DNA of 64,000 nucleotides from JBLZUR01 sp048565625 (GCF_048565625.1 NZ_JBLZUR010000002.1:868001-932000); one strand, 5' to 3'; counted from the first letter of the stretch, positions 51,224 to 61,298 are shown. Numbers and translations are program-made. Notes: generated by a model from the sequence alone, not told the origin.

Positions 51224-52969
51224 CTATACCTCTGTCTCAGGCACGGGACGTGCCTGATCCCAGCTGTTCCATCGTAGATCGAGGCTGTCGATGCCAGGGC
51301 CAGCATCGGTGAAGACGACGCGGTTGCGACCCGCCTGCTTGGCTTCGTAAAGCGCGCCGTCGGCGGCGCGAAACAGTGCGCCGAACGATGTTCCGGCGGT
51401 GCCGAATGCGCCACCGACGCTGACCGTGACAGGCCGGCTGTCCGACACGACACCATGGCGGCAGGCGGCCAGATCTGCCCGAAGCTTTTCAGCGAGGGAG
51501 AGGATATCCTCACGCGATGCCGCGCCGATGCCGATCATGAACTCCTCGCCGCCCCAGCGACCGGCGATCCGCAGGTTGTTCTCGTACACCTTCAGCATCC
51601 GCGCAATGCGCGAAAGGACATCGTCGCCGACCTCGTGGCCGAACAGATCGTTCACCGACTTGAAGTGATCGACGTCGATCAGCAGCAAGCCCAGACCGAA
51701 ATCGGGCCGAAAGGGCTGGAGGTAGAATCGCTGCCAGCACTCGAGGATACCGCGCCGGTTGAGCAATCCGGTCAGCGTGTCGCGACGGGCAAGCTCGCCC
51801 ATCTCGTTCTCGGAGGCGCGCGCCTCGTCGCGCTCGATCCTCAGGCGGGACAGGCGGATGGTGGTGGCGACCGACAACCACAGCGTCTGCAGCGCGCTGG
51901 CGAACAGGACCAGAAGCTGCGGCCCGCCGCCGAACATCCGGTCTTCCAGGTTGAAGACCGTGGTGGAGGCAAGGGCCAGCATCGGCACCGACCAGGCGCT
52001 CGCCAGATCGCGCGCCTCCCGACTGCCGCGTCCCCACGCGATCGCGAGTGCGACGGCGACGAGGCCGAGAATGGAGAGGGTCAGCACCTCCAGCATCGGG
52101 CCGTAGACATCGACGTTGCCGCCGAACTCGGTCGCCGCCAAGATGCAGCAGGCGAAGATCGCGACCCCGAGTACGATCAGCGTGCTGCGCAACCAGCGCG
52201 GCAGATAGGCGGGCGCGAAGGCTGTTGCGGCGCTGAACGTCGCCATGGCGATGGCGATGCCCGATAACGCCGTGCTCGTTCGCGCTGCGATCGTGCCGGC
52301 CATGCCCGGAAAGGCGATCAGCGCCAATTGCGACCAGACGAGGCCCCAGACCAGAACCGAACAGGCCCATGCGCCGTGCCACGCCAGGAACTGCCGCCTG
52401 ATCGCCACTGCAAGGCACAGATTGTAGATCGTGCCGAGGAACAGCAGCACCAGCCCCGCACCCACCAGCATCGCCGCGAGCGACAGGTCCGACCCGGCTT
52501 CGTCGGCGGGCTTGAGGCGGAGGCGCAGCAGCCGTTCGGAAGAGAGCCTGTCCACGCGCAGATAGATCGCCTGCAACGCCGCGTCGCGCAGGGGCGGGCT
52601 GAAGAGGATCTGGCCGCCGATGCGCCAGCGCTGCCCGAAGTCGCCGCGGCGGATGGTCTCGCGGTCGATCACGCCATCCGTATAGCGGTAATAAGCCACC
52701 GCCCGATCGAAGCGCGTCTGGTGCATCATCAGGGCCCATTCGCGGGCATTCTGCGGAATGGGGGTCCGTAACCAGAGCGAGGCTTGGCGGTAGTCCCGTG
52801 GGTGCCCGCTACAACGGTACGTCAGACGATCGACCGCCGCATCCGGAACCTGCTGCGGCGTGACGGCGAAGCAGAGCGCCTCGCCAGTGCGCAATAGTTT
52901 CGCTCCGGCGGGCGAAGCGGCCGCGAAAAACGCGAGCAGGATCATCAGGAGCGAGCGGATACGGAACAT
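51224..52969 (-). CDS. Membrane diguanylate cyclase with 7TMR-DISM-like sensor
   Basis: A 581-residue protein with a signal peptide (MFRIRSLLMILLAFFAAASP), a periplasmic domain of about 160 residues (WALMMHQTRFDRAVAYYRY), seven membrane helices between about 180 and 390, and a C-terminal GGDEF domain with the active-site motif GGEEF in RWGGEEFMIG. This fits 7TMR-DISM-linked cyclases making c-di-GMP from GTP. There is no evident inhibitory RxxD site near the motif in what I can see. The start is the ATG at 52969 that opens the signal peptide; the frame upstream is not plausible. Confidence 0.9.
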   Translation of the reverse strand: MFRIRSLLMILLAFFAAASPAGAKLLRTGEALCFAVTPQQVPDAAVDRLTYRCSGHPRDYRQASLWLRTPIPQNAREWALMMHQTRFDRAVAYYRYTDGVIDRETIRRGDFGQRWRIGGQILFSPPLRDAALQAIYLRVDRLSSERLLRLRLKPADEAGSDLSLAAMLVGAGLVLLFLGTIYNLCLAVAIRRQFLAWHGAWACSVLVWGLVWSQLALIAFPGMAGTIAARTSTALSGIAIAMATFSAATAFAPAYLPRWLRSTLIVLGVAIFACCILAATEFGGNVDVYGPMLEVLTLSILGLVAVALAIAWGRGSREARDLASAWSVPMLALASTTVFNLEDRMFGGGPQLLVLFASALQTLWLSVATTIRLSRLRIERDEARASENEMGELARRDTLTGLLNRRGILECWQRFYLQPFRPDFGLGLLLIDVDHFKSVNDLFGHEVGDDVLSRIARMLKVYENNLRIAGRWGGEEFMIGIGAASREDILSLAEKLRADLAACRHGVVSDSRPVTVSVGGAFGTAGTSFGALFRAADGALYEAKQAGRNRVVFTDAGPGIDSLDLRWNSWDQARPVPETEV

Positions 52970-53082
52970 TGCAGCGTTGCCCCCCCGGCGAACTGCTATC
53001 GAACAGTTCCCAGCCCCATATCGAAGCCCCCTAAGTCTTTGAACCGAAAACTGCACCACCTTGCTGGAGATCGAACGCGCCC

Positions 53083-54759
53083 TCAGAACAGCCCGTCGAT
53101 TCTGCTTTCCGCGTCGATGCGGATCGCCTCGGCCGCCGGAACGCGCGGCAGGCCCGGCATGGTCATGATCTCTCCGCAGATCGCGACTACGAAGCCCGCT
53201 CCGGCGGCAAGGCGCACCTGACGCACGGCAAAGGCATGGCCCTCCGGCGCGCCGCGCAGGTCCGGGTCGGTGGAGAAGCTGTACTGCGTTTTCGCGATGC
53301 ACACCGGCAGCCGGCCGTGCCCCGCCGCCTCCCAGCGCGCGAGTTGTGCCAGCACGCTCGGCTCCGCGGTCACCTCGCCTGCCCGGTAGATGCGCGTGGC
53401 GATCGTCCGAATCTTGTCGAACAGCGGCAGGTCGAGGTCGTAGAGCGGGGCGAAGTTGCCACCACCTCCGTCCGCCAGAGCAACGATCGCCTCAGCGAGC
53501 TCAGTGGCACCCGCGCCGCCTTCGGCCCAGTGGCGGCAGACATAGGCGGCGGAGCCATGCGCCGCGGCGATGGCCCAAACAGCGGCGGTTTCCGCTTCGC
53601 TGTCGGTATGAAAGTGGTTGATAGCAACGACCGCAGGCACGCCGAACTGGCGCAGGTTTTCGAGATGACGGATCAGGTTCAAGCCGCCCGCCTCCACCGC
53701 ACCCACGTCCTCCCGATCAAGGTCCTTGCGCGCTACCCCGCCGTTCATCTTCAAGGCGCGAACGGTGGCGACCAGCACCACGGCAGCGGGCTTCAACCCG
53801 GCCTGACGGCACTTGATGTCGAAGAACTTCTCTGCGCCAAGGTCAGCGCCGAACCCCGCCTCCGTCACCACATAGTCGCCCAGCGCCAGCCCGGCTCGCG
53901 TGGCGATCACCGAATTGCAGCCATGGGCGATGTTGGCGAACGGTCCGCCATGGATGAAGGCGGGTGTTCCCTCCAGCGTCTGGACGAGGTTCGGCTTGAT
54001 CGCGTCGGCCAGCAGCACCGCCATCGCGCCGTCCGCCTTCAGGTCACGCGCGGTCACCGGTCGCCGGTCGCGGGTATAGGCGACGACGATGTCGCCCAGC
54101 CGCCGCTCCATGTCCTCGAGGCTTTCCGCGAGGCAGAGGATGGCCATCACCTCCGACGCGACCGTGATGTCGAAACCGCTTTCGCGCGGGTAGCCGTTGG
54201 CCGGTCCGCCGAGCGACTGCGCGATGTCGCGCAGCGCCCGGTCGTTCATGTCCATCACCCGCCGCCAGACCACCCGACGCACGTCGATGTCGAGCGCGTT
54301 GCCCCAGTGGATGTGGTTGTCGATCATCGCCGCCAGCAGATTGTGCGCGGCGGTGATCGCGTGGAAGTCGCCCGTGAAGTGGAGGTTGATGTCCTCCATC
54401 GGCGCGACCTGCGCCCGCCCGCCGCCTGTCGCGCCGCCCTTCTGGCCGAAACACGGGCCGAGCGACGGCTCGCGCAGGCAGAGCACGGTCTTGCGCCCGC
54501 TCCGTGTCAGGGCATCGGCAAGGCCGACCGAGGTCGTCGTCTTGCCTTCGCCTGCCGGGGTCGGGTTGATTGCGGTGACGAGGATCAACCGACCGTCGCC
54601 TTCGCCTTTACGTTGACGGCCCAGAAGCCAGTTCAGATCGATCTTAGCCTTGTGGCGGCCATAGGGTTCCAGCGCCTCGTCGGGCACGCCGATCTTCGCC
54701 GCGATCTCCGCGATCGGCTTCAGCGGGGCGGCGCGGGCGATCTCGATATCGGTCAGCAT
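53083..54759 (-). CDS. fhs: Formate-tetrahydrofolate ligase
   Basis: A 558-residue ATP-dependent enzyme forming 10-formyl-THF from formate. PTPAGEGKTTTSVGL at 66-80 is the ATP-binding loop, EPSLGPCFGQKGGATGGG and NFAPLYDLDLPLFDKI further family signatures. The ATG at 54759 fits the usual N-terminus; the longer frame extends into the next gene. An uncharacterised gene ends 16 bp upstream on the same strand. Confidence 0.97.
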   Translation of the reverse strand: MLTDIEIARAAPLKPIAEIAAKIGVPDEALEPYGRHKAKIDLNWLLGRQRKGEGDGRLILVTAINPTPAGEGKTTTSVGLADALTRSGRKTVLCLREPSLGPCFGQKGGATGGGRAQVAPMEDINLHFTGDFHAITAAHNLLAAMIDNHIHWGNALDIDVRRVVWRRVMDMNDRALRDIAQSLGGPANGYPRESGFDITVASEVMAILCLAESLEDMERRLGDIVVAYTRDRRPVTARDLKADGAMAVLLADAIKPNLVQTLEGTPAFIHGGPFANIAHGCNSVIATRAGLALGDYVVTEAGFGADLGAEKFFDIKCRQAGLKPAAVVLVATVRALKMNGGVARKDLDREDVGAVEAGGLNLIRHLENLRQFGVPAVVAINHFHTDSEAETAAVWAIAAAHGSAAYVCRHWAEGGAGATELAEAIVALADGGGGNFAPLYDLDLPLFDKIRTIATRIYRAGEVTAEPSVLAQLARWEAAGHGRLPVCIAKTQYSFSTDPDLRGAPEGHAFAVRQVRLAAGAGFVVAICGEIMTMPGLPRVPAAEAIRIDAESRIDGLF

Positions 54760-54775
54760 GGACCGGTTGGTAGCG

Positions 54776-55294
54776 TCACATCTGCCGGCTGTCATAGGCC
54801 CATTGCAGCAGGGCCTGACGCTGGACGGGGCGGCAGCTCGGGTCGCCCGGCTCGCAATGCTTGCGGATCTGTCCCGCATGGCGGGCGAAGGCGCGCCAGC
54901 GGCCGATCTGCCGCTTGTCCTCCGCGCCCAGCCGCCGGCCCATATAGTAGCGGCAGTACCACTGGAACCAGCCGCGCGGGTCTTCCTCCCGTATCCAGCC
55001 CTTCGCGCGCCAGACGGAGAGCGGCTGGCCGGACAGCACGCCGAAATAGTTGAGGTCCGGGTCTCGCTTGCCGCCGGCGAGCTTCGCTTTCGCAAACCAG
55101 CTCGCCGGAAACTCGGCGCGGCAGTCGGTCATGTACTTGCCCCCGAACACGCCGAGCGCGAGCATCTCCTTCGGCGTCAGTTCTGGCCCGAAGCCGGGGT
55201 CGAAGTTCCGGCCGGCCGGCGCCTCCAGCGCATAGGTATAACCCTGCTGCATCCTGTCGTTGACCGTCACTATCCGCTGTTTGCCGTCCGCCAT
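54776..55294 (-). CDS. Conserved uncharacterised protein
   Basis: A 172-residue protein, soluble, without signal peptide. Striking conserved-looking runs are PAGRNFDPGFGPELTPKEML, GVFGGKYMTDCRAEFPASWF and RGWFQWYCRYYMGRR, rich in Trp, Tyr and Cys; I recall very similar uncharacterised proteins in widely separated bacteria but no assigned function. The ATG at 55294 lies 37 bp from the divergent Nudix gene start. It precedes fhs by 16 bp on the same strand, which may hint at a folate or one-carbon link, but this is speculation. Confidence 0.75.
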   Translation of the reverse strand: MADGKQRIVTVNDRMQQGYTYALEAPAGRNFDPGFGPELTPKEMLALGVFGGKYMTDCRAEFPASWFAKAKLAGGKRDPDLNYFGVLSGQPLSVWRAKGWIREEDPRGWFQWYCRYYMGRRLGAEDKRQIGRWRAFARHAGQIRKHCEPGDPSCRPVQRQALLQWAYDSRQM

Positions 55295-55331
55295 GCTTCC
55301 CCTCGGCCGCTTTCCCGCGCACAACCGTGCC

Positions 55332-55889
55332 ATGATCCTCGGCGAAACGCTCATCTACCAGAACTTCGTCTCGCTCCGGCTGGTAACGCTGGCGATGGCG
55401 GATGGACGCACGGCGGAGCGGCATGTCGAGGATCACGGTGACGCCTCCACCGTCCTGCCCTTCGATCCGGTGCGCCGCGTCGCCCTCTTCGTCAGCCAGC
55501 CGCGCGCGGCCGTGATGCGGGCAGGCGAGGGCGACATTCTCGAAGCGCCCGCCGGATCGCTCGAAGCGGATATGGCACCGGACGCCAATGCGGCGGAGGA
55601 GGCGCTGGAGGAGGCGGGCGTCCGCCTGACCGCGCTCGATCTCGTCGCCCGCAGCTGGTCGATGCCGGGCGTCTCGACCGAGCGGAACTGGCTGTACCAT
55701 GCGGAATACGGCCTCGCCGATCGCGTCGGGGAGGGCGGGGGCGTCGCGGATGAGAACGAGCAGATCACCGTTCACGAGATCCCGCTCGATCGCGTCGCGT
55801 GCATGGCTGACGCCGGCGAAATCCCGGATATGAAGACGCTGCTGCTGATTCAGACACTTCGGCTGCGCCGGCCCGAACTCTTCGCCTGA
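55332..55889 (+). CDS. Nudix hydrolase with atypical Nudix box
   Basis: A 185-residue Nudix-fold protein resembling ADP-ribose or GDP-mannose pyrophosphatases (NudF/NudK group). The Nudix box region is GSLEADMAPDANAAEEALEE followed by AGV; the usual REUxEE segment reads EEALEE, so the first Arg is Glu. The metal-binding Glu residues appear kept. The ATG at 55332 is chosen because it opens the typical LGETLIYQNF start. Substrate unknown; the altered box could change activity. Confidence 0.82.
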   Translation: MILGETLIYQNFVSLRLVTLAMADGRTAERHVEDHGDASTVLPFDPVRRVALFVSQPRAAVMRAGEGDILEAPAGSLEADMAPDANAAEEALEEAGVRLTALDLVARSWSMPGVSTERNWLYHAEYGLADRVGEGGGVADENEQITVHEIPLDRVACMADAGEIPDMKTLLLIQTLRLRRPELFA

Positions 55890-55966
55890 TCACATTGTAA
55901 ACAACGGCTGCTTAGCGCTGTTGGACCTTGATCGCCGCGCGCGGGAGGTGTTGATTGGAGCGCGTG

Positions 55967-56164
55967 ATGATGCTCCTGCCCCTTCTGATCGCCACGGCCG
56001 CGCCGTCGGAGGCCGTTCAGCCGGCCACTTCGCCGGCCTGCGGGCCAGAGCAGCCGGCGATGTGCGCGGGGCCAATCAAGATGCGCGTCCGCCAGCCACA
56101 GGCCGGACAGGAGCCGGTCAAGGCGCGCGCCGAAGCTCCAGAACGCGAGGACCGCTCAGAATAG
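55967..56164 (+). CDS. Small secreted protein, uncharacterised
   Basis: A 65-residue protein with a signal peptide (MMLLPLLIATAAPSEA). The mature part is Pro-, Gln- and Glu-rich with two Cys (ACGPEQPAMC) that could form a disulfide. The ATG at 55967 has GGAG six bases upstream. Its end overlaps the end of the convergent glycosidase gene by nine bases. No family recognised. Confidence 0.5.
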   Translation: MMLLPLLIATAAPSEAVQPATSPACGPEQPAMCAGPIKMRVRQPQAGQEPVKARAEAPEREDRSE

Positions 56165-58201
56165 CTTGAACTCCGCCAGCCGGACCTGACGTCCGGCGGC
56201 TTTGTCGATCAGCAGGCGGACATGCCGCGCGGTGACAGGCGTCCAGCCCAGCCGCTGCGTTCCGTTCGCGAGGCCCGCACCGGCGGTGAGATCGGTCCAG
56301 CCCTTTGGACCTTGGTACTGGATGCGGACACGCGTCGGCGCGGCGAAGTTGCCGCCCTCGAAGAACGACAGCTCGCCCGCGCCGATCTCCATTGGCTCGC
56401 CGAAATCGATTGCGAACCATTCCTGCGCCTTGACCGAGCTGGACTCCCAGCCGTTCGGCAGCTCAGGGAAGAACCACACGCGTCCATCGAGCGCATCGTG
56501 CAGCTTCTCGGGATCGCTGCCGCTTGACGCTAGCGCACGCGGGAAGCCCGACCGCACGAGCTGGATGCTCTTGGCCAGCGGACGAGGGGCAGGTGGATTT
56601 GCGCGTGCCTCGACAGAAACGGTCAGGGGCCCGAGATCGGCCCGGCTGCCCGCTAGCGTGCCGTCGACATAGACGCGCAGGCCCGCGCCGTAGCGGCCAC
56701 CTTCGGCATCCCAGGTCACCGTCACCAGCCGCCCGTGATAGGGCACGTCCTGAAGCGCGAAGTAGGACAGGCCACCGGCCGGGACGAGCGGATCGACAGT
56801 CAGCTCGTCACCCGCCAAGGGTTGCAGGCCGACAAGCCCCGAGATCACCAGATCGTCGAAGCCGCTGTGGAAATAGTGGTGGCTGCGGGCGAGGCCGACA
56901 ATCGGCTTGCCCGTCTCCGGATCGTAATCCTCTTCAAGGTCGATCCGATCGGCCTGATAATGCAGCCGCGCATATTGGCGGAGCAGCGCGAGATAATCGG
57001 CCCGCGAGACCGCCGCCGCGCCGCCCGCATGCAGTCGCCGGGCGAGGGCGGTCAGCACCTGCGTCGTCTGAAACGGCCAGACGGGGCCGTTCCACTGGCA
57101 CTCCCGCTGCCCGGTTTCCTTGTCGTAGCGGTACTGCCGCATGTAATATTCGTAGGACGGCTCCACCGTGCGTGGCCCGGCCGCCCCCGCGAACACGTCC
57201 TTCGACAGCAGGTGCCTCCACGCGCCGTCGTAAGGCGACGCCCCCTCCACCACGCCGAAGGTCCAGGGCAGATATCCGGCCAGCTCGCGCGCCCGGATCG
57301 GCTGCCAATAGTGCACGTATTCGTTCTCGATCCGGTGCCGGTCGATGAAGTGGCCGAGCTTGCCGCTCCATAGATCGGTGGTGATCCGCGTCTTCAGCCG
57401 ATCGGCCCGCGCATCATAGTCCCGCGCCGACGCCACATCGCCCGCCAGATCGGACAGCCGCGCGATCGCGCGGGCGTTGGCGAACATGTAGCCATTGATG
57501 GTCGGGCGAAAGGCGTGGCCACCGGTGAACCCGTCCTTCCCGCCCGAGGTGTCGATCGAGGACACGGTGTATTCGGTCGCGTCCATCAAAGGCTCGACCC
57601 AGTACAACCCCTTGTCGAAGTCGAAATGGTCGTCCCACAGGCCGTAGATATGGCGCATGGCGGGCAGGTGCCGGGTCGCGACGGCGGCATCGTGATCGAC
57701 CAGATAGCGCGCCCACACCGCATCCGCGATCGCCTCGCTGAAATGCCGGTCGTTGCCGCCCTCTTGGTAGAGGAAGTCGATATAGTCCCCCGCATAGCGC
57801 CGGGCGCGCAGCCAGCGGCCCTCGTAGAGGTGAAATCCGGTGGCGTCGTTCAGGCTGGCATAGGGCTCCCGCTGCCAAACCACATCGTCCATGAACTCGG
57901 TGGTGATGTAACCCTTGGCCCCAAGGTCGCGCTGATGCGCGCGGTACACCGACCAGCGATAGTAATAGACGGCGTCGAGTTGCGGGTCCGAACTCTCGAA
58001 CAGCGGGATGTTGTCGCGATACCAGGCGGCATCGTTGCCGTAGCGGGTAGCAAGCACCCGATCCTGATCGATCGGCGCCGCCGCGACGGCCGAAGAGAGG
58101 CCGGCGAGCGCTGCGAGGGAGAGGCACAGCGCCCGCCGGAGGGACCCGGCCCATCGCCCGCTGGGGAGGCGGCGAGTGGACCGGGCGCTCGGGGACGGCA
58201 T
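56156..58201 (-). CDS. MGH1-like (alpha/alpha)6 glycosidase with C-terminal F5/8-type carbohydrate-binding domain
   Basis: A 681-residue secreted protein with an N-terminal signal segment (to about residue 42), a helical (alpha/alpha)6 barrel (about 50-480; WQREPYASLNDATGFHLYEG, RECQWNGPVWPFQTTQ, HHYFHSGFDDLVISGLVGL) and a C-terminal F5/8 type C-like domain (about 540-680) that should bind sugar. The barrel resembles mannosylglycerate-hydrolase/GH63-like families; I cannot give a specific substrate. It overlaps the TonB receptor gene by 4 bp (ATGA), so both act in the same glycan uptake operon. Confidence 0.8.
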   Translation of the reverse strand: MPSPSARSTRRLPSGRWAGSLRRALCLSLAALAGLSSAVAAAPIDQDRVLATRYGNDAAWYRDNIPLFESSDPQLDAVYYYRWSVYRAHQRDLGAKGYITTEFMDDVVWQREPYASLNDATGFHLYEGRWLRARRYAGDYIDFLYQEGGNDRHFSEAIADAVWARYLVDHDAAVATRHLPAMRHIYGLWDDHFDFDKGLYWVEPLMDATEYTVSSIDTSGGKDGFTGGHAFRPTINGYMFANARAIARLSDLAGDVASARDYDARADRLKTRITTDLWSGKLGHFIDRHRIENEYVHYWQPIRARELAGYLPWTFGVVEGASPYDGAWRHLLSKDVFAGAAGPRTVEPSYEYYMRQYRYDKETGQRECQWNGPVWPFQTTQVLTALARRLHAGGAAAVSRADYLALLRQYARLHYQADRIDLEEDYDPETGKPIVGLARSHHYFHSGFDDLVISGLVGLQPLAGDELTVDPLVPAGGLSYFALQDVPYHGRLVTVTWDAEGGRYGAGLRVYVDGTLAGSRADLGPLTVSVEARANPPAPRPLAKSIQLVRSGFPRALASSGSDPEKLHDALDGRVWFFPELPNGWESSSVKAQEWFAIDFGEPMEIGAGELSFFEGGNFAAPTRVRIQYQGPKGWTDLTAGAGLANGTQRLGWTPVTARHVRLLIDKAAGRQVRLAEFKLF

Positions 58202-61098
58202 CAGTCGAAGTTGAACTTGACGCCGAGTGCGAAGGTGCGCGCGATCAGCACGGTGCCGAGGTTGAACATGTCCGGCCCGCCGGCATCCTCGAACTGATAG
58301 TATTCCTGCTGCTTCGACTTGGTCAGGTTCACCGCATCGAAGGTCACGCCCAGCCGATCGCTGATGTTATAGGTCAGCTGGAGATCGAGGCTCTTTTCCG
58401 GGTTGCGCCAGACACCGATCGGGTTGGCGAACAGGCGGGCCTCGTTCCGCTGCAGAAATTCCTTGCGCCAGACATAGGACAGGCGGGCGCCGATCGGGCC
58501 GTTATCGTAGGCCAGGGTCGCGTTGTACGACAGCTTCGACACGCCGAAGAACTGAGACGAGGTTTCGCCGACTACCGCGCCGGTGCCGTCCACCAGCGGG
58601 ATGTTCTGCTTCGAATCGAGGATCGTCGCGCTGCCGATGAACCCTAGGCCATCCAGCGGACCCGGCAGGAACTTCGGGAAGTAGGTGAGGCTGAGCTCGA
58701 CGCCCTTCAGCGTGCCGTTCGACGCGTTCTCCGGTCGCGTGATCAGGAAGCTGTCGGTGTTGAGGTTGCTTCCGGGGATCGTCAGACGTGTCGTCAGCGG
58801 CACAACCAAGCCGTTGATCTTGCGGTGGAAGAACGTCGCCGCGACGGCGCTGTCGCGGTCGAAGTACCACTCGATCGCGGCGTCGAGGTTGCGGGAGCTG
58901 GTCGGCCGCAGGCTGGCGTTGCCGCCCGTACCGCTACCATAGCCGACATTAGTGAGATCGCCGACCAGGTTGAAGTTCGGGTTCAGGTCCGTGAACGTCG
59001 GCCGGCGCAGCGTCTTGCCGTAGTTGAAGCGTAGGCGAAGCCGGTTGGTCACCTCGTAGATCGCCGTCGCGCTCGGCAGCCACTTCTCCGTGCCCGACGT
59101 GGACGAAGTTTGCGCCAGCGTCGGCGAGTAGCGATCGGTGAAGGTGAAGTCCGTATCCACCATCACATAGCGGACGCCGCCCTGCACCCGCAGCGGACGG
59201 CCGAAGATCGACACTTCGCCATCAGCCATCAGGTAGTAGGCGGTGGTGATCTCATTGATGTCGAAGACATCGGTGTACGACAGCTGATCCGAGGTCCGGA
59301 ATGCGGTATTACCGGGGAAAGCAGCCTTGTACCGCTCCCGAATGGCGTCGCGGTTTTCCCAGAGCCAGTACCCGCTCGGCAGCACCCATGACGACGGCAC
59401 GTCGGCGCGGCCGTCGAAGAAGTTCTTGTTGGTGAAGGTCGAACCCTCACCCAGCTCCGAAAGCGGGATGCCGAGGATGCCGCCGTCCTGCGCGCGGGTG
59501 GAGGCAATCGCCTTGCGGTCGTCATACCGCACGCCGCCGCGGATGCGACGGAGGAACCCGTCATCCCAGGTGTATTCGCCGTCGATCGTGAAGGTAAGCG
59601 CGCTGCCCTTCTGCTTGTCGCCATTGTCGTACAGCTGGGCGACATTCCACACCGACGCGTCGGTCAGCTGCGAGTCGTCGTTGAAGTGATAGGACGGAAT
59701 GCCTCCGCCAGCGTTGAAGTCGGCGGTTATGCCCGACGCGACACGTTCGGTGCGCATCGCGAAGAACTGGGTCTGGTACTTGGAGTCCTGATAGGCGACG
59801 TCGGCGACGATCTTGCCGCGCTCGCCGATGTCCCACTTCGCGTTGAAGCCATAGAGCCAGCTGTCGGTCTTGTTCTTGGTGAAATCGCCGGAGTTGAACC
59901 CGTAGACATCGCCCGCATAGCGACGCTTCACGATGTTCGTGTCAGGGTACAGCTCGAGCAGCGGATCGGGGCCGAGATTGCCCCAGAAGTCGACGAAGCT
60001 GAACATCAGGCTATTGAAGGTCTGCCCGCGGAAGCCGGTGTAGACCACTTCGGCCGTGTAGGTGGACCGGTCGTTTGGTGCCCACTGGACCGCACCGTTC
60101 AGCGCGATGCGCTCGCGCTTGCCGTACAGGTCGCCGCTGAACACCGCGTCGCGTGACAGGTAATAGGGCGTTTCCACACCGTTGATGTTGAGCGTCGATC
60201 CGGGGGCCGTCGGCAGGCCGCGATCGGATCCGGGCTGCCAATTCTCGTTGTTGCCGCCCGGGAAGATGCGCTCCAGCGGCGCAAGCCCCGAACCCGCAGG
60301 CGGGGTCTCGGTCGCGAACGGTACGAGCGCGCCTGCGGTCACCGACATGTTGCGGAACTTCTGACGGTTATATGCACCGGTCAGCATCACGCCGATGTCG
60401 CCGATGCCGGTTTCCCAGCGGTTGCTGATCAGGCCGCTGAGGAACGGGTTGGTGGTGTCCGCTTGCTCGTTGCGCAGCCCGCGCGCGATGCCGGAGATGG
60501 CGAAGCCGTCGAAGTCGAAGGGACGGCGGGTCGCGACGTCGATCTGGCCGGCCAGACCTGTCTCGATCTGATCGGCCGAACGCGTCTTGAACACGTCGAC
60601 CTTCTTGACGAGGTTCGCGGGCACGTCCTGCAGCGAGAAGGACTGGCCGGTGCCGGTGAAGATGTTGCGGCCGTTCAGCGTGGTCAGCGGATCGCTGAGA
60701 CCACGGATGGAGATCGCCGCGGTCTCGCCGCCGGCACGATCGGTGACCTGGATGCCGCTGACGCGCTGCAGCGCCTCGATCACATTGTTGTCGGGCAGCT
60801 TGCCGACATCTTCCGCCACGATCGAGTCGACGATCTGGATGTTGTTCTTGCGGCTGTTGATCGCGCCGATCGCCGATGCGCGGACGCCGGTGACCACGAT
60901 GTCGTCGCTTCCACCTTCATCGCTGCTGGGCGGGGTGCCGGTGGTGGAGGCGCTGCCCTCGGGCGTGTCGGGCGTCCCGTCTGACGGCTCCTGCTGCGGA
61001 ACGCCGCCGGGCGCGGGGACTTCCTGCGCGAACGCGGTGCCGCCGATGACCAGCGAGATGACCGATGCGGAGCCGAGAATGACTGACTTGATTGCCAA
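58201..61098 (-). CDS. TonB-dependent receptor, carbohydrate type
   Basis: A 965-residue outer-membrane receptor with a signal peptide ending AFAQE, a Pro/Thr/Ser-rich linker, a TonB-box-like start DIVVTGVRASAIGAI, a plug domain (ALQRVSGIQVTDRAGGETAAISIRG) and a long beta-barrel ending in Phe-rich strand FALGVKFNFD. Sphingomonads use such receptors for oligosaccharides and siderophores; neighbours (two GH43, GH27-like, MGH1-like) point to glycan uptake. It has its own 200-bp leader with an inverted repeat. Confidence 0.93.
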   Translation of the reverse strand: MAIKSVILGSASVISLVIGGTAFAQEVPAPGGVPQQEPSDGTPDTPEGSASTTGTPPSSDEGGSDDIVVTGVRASAIGAINSRKNNIQIVDSIVAEDVGKLPDNNVIEALQRVSGIQVTDRAGGETAAISIRGLSDPLTTLNGRNIFTGTGQSFSLQDVPANLVKKVDVFKTRSADQIETGLAGQIDVATRRPFDFDGFAISGIARGLRNEQADTTNPFLSGLISNRWETGIGDIGVMLTGAYNRQKFRNMSVTAGALVPFATETPPAGSGLAPLERIFPGGNNENWQPGSDRGLPTAPGSTLNINGVETPYYLSRDAVFSGDLYGKRERIALNGAVQWAPNDRSTYTAEVVYTGFRGQTFNSLMFSFVDFWGNLGPDPLLELYPDTNIVKRRYAGDVYGFNSGDFTKNKTDSWLYGFNAKWDIGERGKIVADVAYQDSKYQTQFFAMRTERVASGITADFNAGGGIPSYHFNDDSQLTDASVWNVAQLYDNGDKQKGSALTFTIDGEYTWDDGFLRRIRGGVRYDDRKAIASTRAQDGGILGIPLSELGEGSTFTNKNFFDGRADVPSSWVLPSGYWLWENRDAIRERYKAAFPGNTAFRTSDQLSYTDVFDINEITTAYYLMADGEVSIFGRPLRVQGGVRYVMVDTDFTFTDRYSPTLAQTSSTSGTEKWLPSATAIYEVTNRLRLRFNYGKTLRRPTFTDLNPNFNLVGDLTNVGYGSGTGGNASLRPTSSRNLDAAIEWYFDRDSAVAATFFHRKINGLVVPLTTRLTIPGSNLNTDSFLITRPENASNGTLKGVELSLTYFPKFLPGPLDGLGFIGSATILDSKQNIPLVDGTGAVVGETSSQFFGVSKLSYNATLAYDNGPIGARLSYVWRKEFLQRNEARLFANPIGVWRNPEKSLDLQLTYNISDRLGVTFDAVNLTKSKQQEYYQFEDAGGPDMFNLGTVLIARTFALGVKFNFD

Positions 61099-61153
61099 GG
61101 TGACCTCCCCTTCATCACGGCCGTCGTACTGCGACCATTAGTCCTACAAATCA

Positions 61154-61196
61154 AAAGCCGCTCTGACAGCGGTCGAAGCAGCCGTCAAGCGGCTTT
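61154..61196. terminator. Inverted repeat upstream of the TonB receptor
   Basis: AAAGCCGCT (61154-61162) and AGCGGCTTT (61188-61196) are perfect complements. On the minus strand the second arm is followed by TTGATTTG, so it could end the GH43-GH27 transcript; regulator binding is also possible. The rest of the gap 61099-61298 shows nothing else I can name. Confidence 0.4.
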
Positions 61197-61298
61197 CATG
61201 CAACGTTCATGTAGAAAGAACCCGACGGGCAACACCTCGGAGACAGGGTCAAAGGCGGCGACCTTCTGCGAGCGGCGGAAAAGTCCGACTTATGTGTG

